From Zelonia costaricensis (Eukaryota > Euglenozoa > Kinetoplastea > Trypanosomatida > Trypanosomatidae): DNA of 10,454 nt. The notes below the pieces were generated by a model that had not been told where the DNA came from, made no database searches, and worked only from the letters and a program-made list of their open reading frames with translations. The position numbers and the translations under genes were made by a program. The DNA is taken from NCBI GenBank assembly GCA_030849075.1, contig JASAOO010002822.1, positions 1-10,454 of the forward strand, given 5' to 3'. Each line of letters starts with the position of its first letter. Positions within the stretch are counted from its first letter, which is position 1. Of the stretch, positions 7,608 to 10,454 are shown in pieces.

Positions 7608-8322
7608 TCTGCAAGCTCAACCGACCGCAACCTGACCGTGGTAGCTCCCACGTCCAAGTACGCATGCATCGAGGCTGTCTCGCACGATGTGACCGCATTT
7701 GTTCGTGTTTGTTGTTTTATGTCGATGTGTTCGATTCCTGCGTCACGTGTCAGCCACGCGTGGCTCTGTCGCCATCACCACACACGGCGCGATTGCTGAG
7801 AAGCGCCGGGCCAAGTGCCCGTCCCTTCACTGCCGCGGTTAGCGCTGATGACAGCGACGAGGTTGCCACGCGCAGGCAACACGCCATGACGAGAAGCCAA
7901 ACCAGCGAGTAAAGAAAATGAAACGAGTAACGCAGAGAAAGCAATAGTTGAACATCTCTTCCCCAGCAGCAGCGCCCGCACACAGGAGTGCGTTCAGGGG
8001 GAGGGGGGGGGCTCTCCCGATGCGAAGCTGCCGATGTCGTCCGCGGCACGGGTGGAAAAGTGCAGCGAGTGAGAGGGGGGGACGAGGGAGCTACGAATGG
8101 GGCCGTGAGCACCACGCGGGCGAGTTGGCGGAGGCCGCACACCGCACGCAGGACGGCCCGCCTCCGTCTCCCCGTTCCGTCCCTCCCTTCCTTTCTCTCC
8201 CTGCGTCCTCCATCCCTGCCGAGCGCATCGGACCGCTCCACCAGACGCCACTGCTCTCCGCACCGTCGCCATGCAACGTCCCTCCCGACCTGTGATGGGA
8301 CGCGCACGGCACACCTATCCTT

Positions 8323-8574
8323 TTACGCCTTGGCACCAGCGTTCGTCTTGGCGTGCGAGCGGGCCGTAACGGCGATCTTCTTCACCGACGGGTGAATGGA
8401 GCGCTCGATCTTGTCCGCCTTCTTCTTGTCGTTCACGACGAGGGTGTAGAGGTAGCGGCTGCAGCGCACCTTGAACTTGGTGGCGCTCGGGTTGCGCTTC
8501 ACCTTCACGCACCGCGCATCCTTGCGGGAGCAGATGGCGAGGAACTCCTTCAGCGTCTTGATCTCACGCGGCAT
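8323..8574 (-). CDS. RPL38: 60S ribosomal protein eL38
   Basis: The product is the small large-subunit ribosomal protein eL38, a structural component of cytosolic 60S subunits. The 83-residue frame starts with ATG at 8574 ([12 protein letters not shown]) and ends with TAA at 8325-8323. The eukaryotic core is plain: MPR start, RKDA followed by VKVKRN, then [14 protein letters not shown], which matches the animal protein, and a DKKKADK segment. Animal eL38 is about 70 residues. Here the end is replaced and extended by a basic, Ala/Lys-rich tail ([13 protein letters not shown]), as expected for trypanosomatids. It is a single copy in this window, flanked by unrelated genes in the same direction. 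A long AG-free pyrimidine-rich stretch lies upstream. Confidence 0.98.
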   Translation of the reverse strand: MPREIKTLKEFLAICSRKDARCVKVKRNPSATKFKVRCSRYLYTLVVNDKKKADKIERSIHPSVKKIAVTARSHAKTNAGAKA

Positions 8575-8648
8575 GGTGATGAGAGGGGGGGGGCGGGAAA
8601 GGAGGGGAGGGGAGGTGGCTGGGTGGAACCGGCGAGAACACGAGTGTT

Positions 8649-8844
8649 CTTGTTGTTCCGACGACGTGGCGATGTCAGAGAGGGCAATGAAGGGGTGCGG
8701 ATGCGTTGATGTTGGTGTGTCGTAGGTGGTTGTGGAGGAGGGAGTGGGGTGGGGCGGGGGGGGGGCGCAAGAGTGGGGAGGGGAATGAAGTCGATCCAGT
8801 GGAGGCGGTGGGGCGCGCAAGGAGAAGCGCCGCGTGTGGATGCG
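8649..8844 (-). promoter_or_regulatory. Predicted SL trans-splice signal of eL38
   Basis: Read on the minus strand, 8844-8651 contains no AG at all (194 bases). It includes a strongly pyrimidine-rich core (about 8790-8725, with a ten-base C run) and then ends in AG at 8650/8649. The next AG is at 8620/8619. Using the first gives a 5' UTR of about 74 bases, which itself carries a second pyrimidine tract right before the ATG (8612-8575). A strong tract followed by the first AG is the normal trypanosomatid acceptor layout. Confidence 0.65.
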
Positions 8845-8902
8845 CTGATTTCTCTCTTCTCCTTCTTCGCGTGGAGCTGGCCTCCCCGCGGCGAGGCCGC
8901 AA

Positions 8903-8920
8903 CAGCAGCAGCAGCAGCAG
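8903..8920. repeat. (CAG)6 trinucleotide run
   Basis: Six perfect CAG units on the plus strand, CUG in the predicted transcript, placed between the 154-aa gene and the eL38 splice signal. No credible reading frame uses them. Confidence 0.9.
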
Positions 8921-9324
8921 TCGGGCTTCCATTTAGAGCTGGCATGGACACCCCTTCTTTACTACAGCTTCATGGCGTGAGAGCTGACCTTCGACGATCT
9001 CATTTCTGCTCCGCGCTGCGTCGAAACGACAAGGCAGTGGTACTCAACACTCGGGCCAGCGGAAGTGGTGTGCCGGTGACGCAGTGCGACTGCGACGCAC
9101 GCCAGGCGGTGGTGTGTGAGGGAGCAAGTGAGAGCGGCAGGTGAAGGCAGGAGGACAGGAGACAGCGAGAGGTGCAGCTCCCCCTCCCCCTCGTCATCGT
9201 CACCTCTGTCGACTCCCCGCGCATCTGACCTGTGGTTGCACGAAGCGGATGTGAGAACGAAGAGCCCTTCGTCTGCGTGGCTCGAACACGATGATGCACT
9301 CCGCATGCTCCTTTTCTACGAGCA

Positions 9325-9360
9325 CGACACACAAACACAAACACTCACAGACACACATGC
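9325..9360. repeat. CA-rich imperfect repeat
   Basis: An imperfect ACAC/CAAACA run beginning about 35 bases past the stop of the 154-aa gene. It reads UG-rich in its 3' UTR, matching the placement of the CA tract behind the 365-aa gene. Confidence 0.75.
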
Positions 9361-9394
9361 ACAGCCGCAGATACAGATGTAGGCGCGCCGATGT

Positions 9395-9859
9395 TCAACT
9401 GTGGTTGCGCTCGCTGTGCAGGGGGCCGCTACTGACGGCGTCGTCGTTCAGCAACTTGCTCGTGGCGACCCCTTTCCCCCCAAACGCCGGAATGTTCAGG
9501 AAGTCCGGGTCATCGATCTGCCGCGTGGGCTTGATCAGGTAGCGGTCCGACTTGAGCTTGCCGGTCTGCCGCGCCGTTGCCTCACTCTGCTTATCGAGCC
9601 GCATACCCTCCGCCTCCTCCTCACGCGAGAGGTGCACAAGCAGACGTTGGTAGCCGTAGAAGAGCGCGAGAGTGCCAACCCCGATCGCCGCGGGCTTCTT
9701 GAAGTCCTCGTAGAGGAGCAGCAGCAGGCCGCCGAGTTGGAGGTTGCCGGCGGCGTCGTACAGCAGGCGACGCCGTCGCTCCTGATCGATGCGGTCCCGC
9801 TCTTTGCCGCCGCTGTACCGGCTGTTGCCGATGGCCCGCCGCAGCGTGCGACGAAGCAT
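9395..9859 (-). CDS. Small hypothetical membrane protein, predicted mitochondrial
   Basis: The ATG at 9859 opens a 154-residue frame ending with TGA at 9397-9395. The N terminus (MLRRTLRRAIGNSRYS) is basic and amphipathic with no acidic residue in the first 19, a typical mitochondrial targeting sequence. A charged helix (19-33) and a short leucine-rich stretch (39-50, QLGGLLLLLYED) follow, then a likely transmembrane helix (57-76, containing GVGTLALFYGY) and an acidic cluster (REEEAEG). The soluble C-terminal half is hydrophilic and ends in SERNHS. The codon-level composition and tidy domain order support a real gene, unlike the low-complexity frame extending upstream of the ATG. I do not recognise the family. 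It resembles lineage-specific accessory subunits of kinetoplastid respiratory or translocase complexes in size and layout only. Confidence 0.78.
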   Translation of the reverse strand: MLRRTLRRAIGNSRYSGGKERDRIDQERRRRLLYDAAGNLQLGGLLLLLYEDFKKPAAIGVGTLALFYGYQRLLVHLSREEEAEGMRLDKQSEATARQTGKLKSDRYLIKPTRQIDDPDFLNIPAFGGKGVATSKLLNDDAVSSGPLHSERNHS

Positions 9860-10454
9860 CTGCGCTGTGTTCAAGTGTGAAGCGGGAGGGGGGGGGCCCG
9901 CTGGTGTTGTACCACGTGTGTAGGCGGACGAAAGGGAGGAGAGGCATGCAGAGAGCGTGGAAGTGACGGGGAGAGGAGGGGGCGAACGTGCAAGTGTACG
10001 TGTGCGCGTGCGTGTGCGTGGAGGGGGAGGCGGGGGGGAGCGCTTCGAGGGCCAGGGGGCCCTTAGTGTGTCCAAAGGCGTCTCGTCATCACACCGCTCA
10101 CCGCGCCACGCGTGTACGGCACTCAAAGGACGAGGATGGGAGCGGGAAAGCAGGTGTCTCAGGCACAGACACACAGACTCGTGTGCAAGTCAAGCGCTTC
10201 TTCCCCTTCGCGCTGCACGCGCCTCCTCCGTAATTTCGTCCTTCCTCGACCTCTTCGCTTCGTTCCTCCTTTGCGTGTGTTGGTGTGCGTGTGGCGTGCG
10301 TTCGTACAGGTGACGGCGGAGGATGGGAAAGGGGGGGCAAGGAGTGCCCGCCAGACCTCTGCCAGCACCGCAGCAGTGGCTGGCACGGGTTGGTGGAGGC
10401 GCGCGAGTGTGGGGGAAAGGAAGGAGGGGGAGGGGCGGGGGGGGGGGGCGTCCA
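9860..10454. other. Region upstream of the 154-aa gene, no gene seen
   Basis: Nearly 600 bases at the right edge hold the 5' UTR and splice signal of the 154-aa gene and then spacer sequence: TG-rich patches at about 9995-10020 and 10275-10300, and a 12-base G run at 10437-10448. No part of an upstream gene is recognisable before the edge. Confidence 0.55.
9901..10042 (-). promoter_or_regulatory. Predicted SL trans-splice signal of the 154-aa gene
   Basis: On the minus strand 10042-9903 is 140 bases without an AG and contains C/T-rich blocks, ending in AG at 9902/9901. The 5' UTR would be about 41 bases. A second C-rich tract (9898-9880) lies between this AG and the ATG, with AGs at 9866/9865 and 9861/9860, the last directly abutting the ATG. 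Confidence 0.55.

Larger units (their letters stand above)
6933..8322. other. Spacer between eL38 and the 365-aa gene
   Basis: About 1.4 kb with no convincing gene. Along the transcript it should carry the eL38 3' UTR and then the acceptor and 5' UTR of the 365-aa gene. It contains a T-richer segment in the transcript (about 7960-7900), G runs at 7999-8010 and 8073-8080, a TG tract (7327-7345), and two GC-rich inverted repeats (7589-7607, 7752-7765). Frames extending upstream from the 365-aa gene or lying antisense are low complexity. Confidence 0.6.
8575..9394. other. Spacer between the 154-aa gene and eL38
   Basis: About 0.8 kb with no gene. It should contain the 3' UTR and polyadenylation zone of the 154-aa gene followed by the eL38 splice signal. 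Small features are a CA-rich tract (about 9325-9360), a (CAG)6 run and several G runs. Short open frames on both strands have repeat-driven composition. Confidence 0.6.

Noticed and set aside
7728..7740. B-box-like sequence (TGTTCGATTCC) suggesting a tRNA on the plus strand
   Set aside because: The flanking bases do not form a T stem, no acceptor stem or cloverleaf can be drawn, and no A box lies at suitable spacing.
7750..8307. Minus-strand open frame of about 185 codons downstream of eL38
   Set aside because: Mixed composition with no domain and codons driven by C runs. It lies wholly in the expected 3' UTR of eL38 with no splice signal of its own, so it is most likely a chance frame, though a lineage-specific small protein cannot be fully excluded.
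9860..10174. Upstream extension of the 154-aa frame
   Set aside because: Pro/Arg/Thr low complexity derived from C-rich and CA-rich spacer. The ATG at 9859 gives a clean presequence-like start just after a predicted acceptor.

Overview
The window looks like nuclear DNA of a trypanosomatid, most likely Leishmania or a close relative. It is GC-rich and has no introns in its genes. All four credible genes lie head to tail on the minus strand. They are separated by 0.8-1.6 kb spacers full of poly-C/poly-pyrimidine tracts (read on the coding strand) and CA/TG dinucleotide repeats. One gene is an unmistakable 60S ribosomal protein eL38 with a short basic C-terminal extension. This layout fits one polycistronic transcription unit running right to left, with each mRNA released by SL trans-splicing and polyadenylation.

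In transcription order (right to left): (1) 9859-9395, a small (154 aa) predicted mitochondrial membrane protein of unknown function; (2) 8574-8323, ribosomal protein eL38 (83 aa); (3) 6932-5835, a 365-aa protein with an Arg-rich N terminus, a low-complexity middle carrying a duplicated VDALFAxRF motif, one transmembrane segment and a basic tail; (4) 4279-240, a very long coiled-coil protein with an N-terminal FYVE-like eight-cysteine zinc finger. Gene 4 is interrupted in this assembly by a single ambiguous base (3501) inside a 150-bp tandem repeat. Repeat arithmetic shows that this n hides at least 41 missing bases, so the apparent frameshift is an assembly artefact and not a pseudogene.

The spacers hold no convincing genes. 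They do hold probable trans-splice signals: AG-free, pyrimidine-rich stretches just upstream of ATGs, most clearly for eL38 and the 154-aa gene. They also hold strand-polarised dinucleotide repeats, which would read UG-rich soon after stop codons and CA-rich nearer the next gene's 5' end.

The genes are not obviously one pathway. Neighbours in trypanosomatid transcription units are usually functionally unrelated. Two products look mitochondrial, one is ribosomal and one looks like a membrane-trafficking or cytoskeletal tether. I found no mobile element, CRISPR array, tRNA or new multi-gene system. The most notable items are the degenerate FYVE finger joined to a repeat-built coiled coil, the hidden assembly gap, and the duplicated motif in the 365-aa protein.
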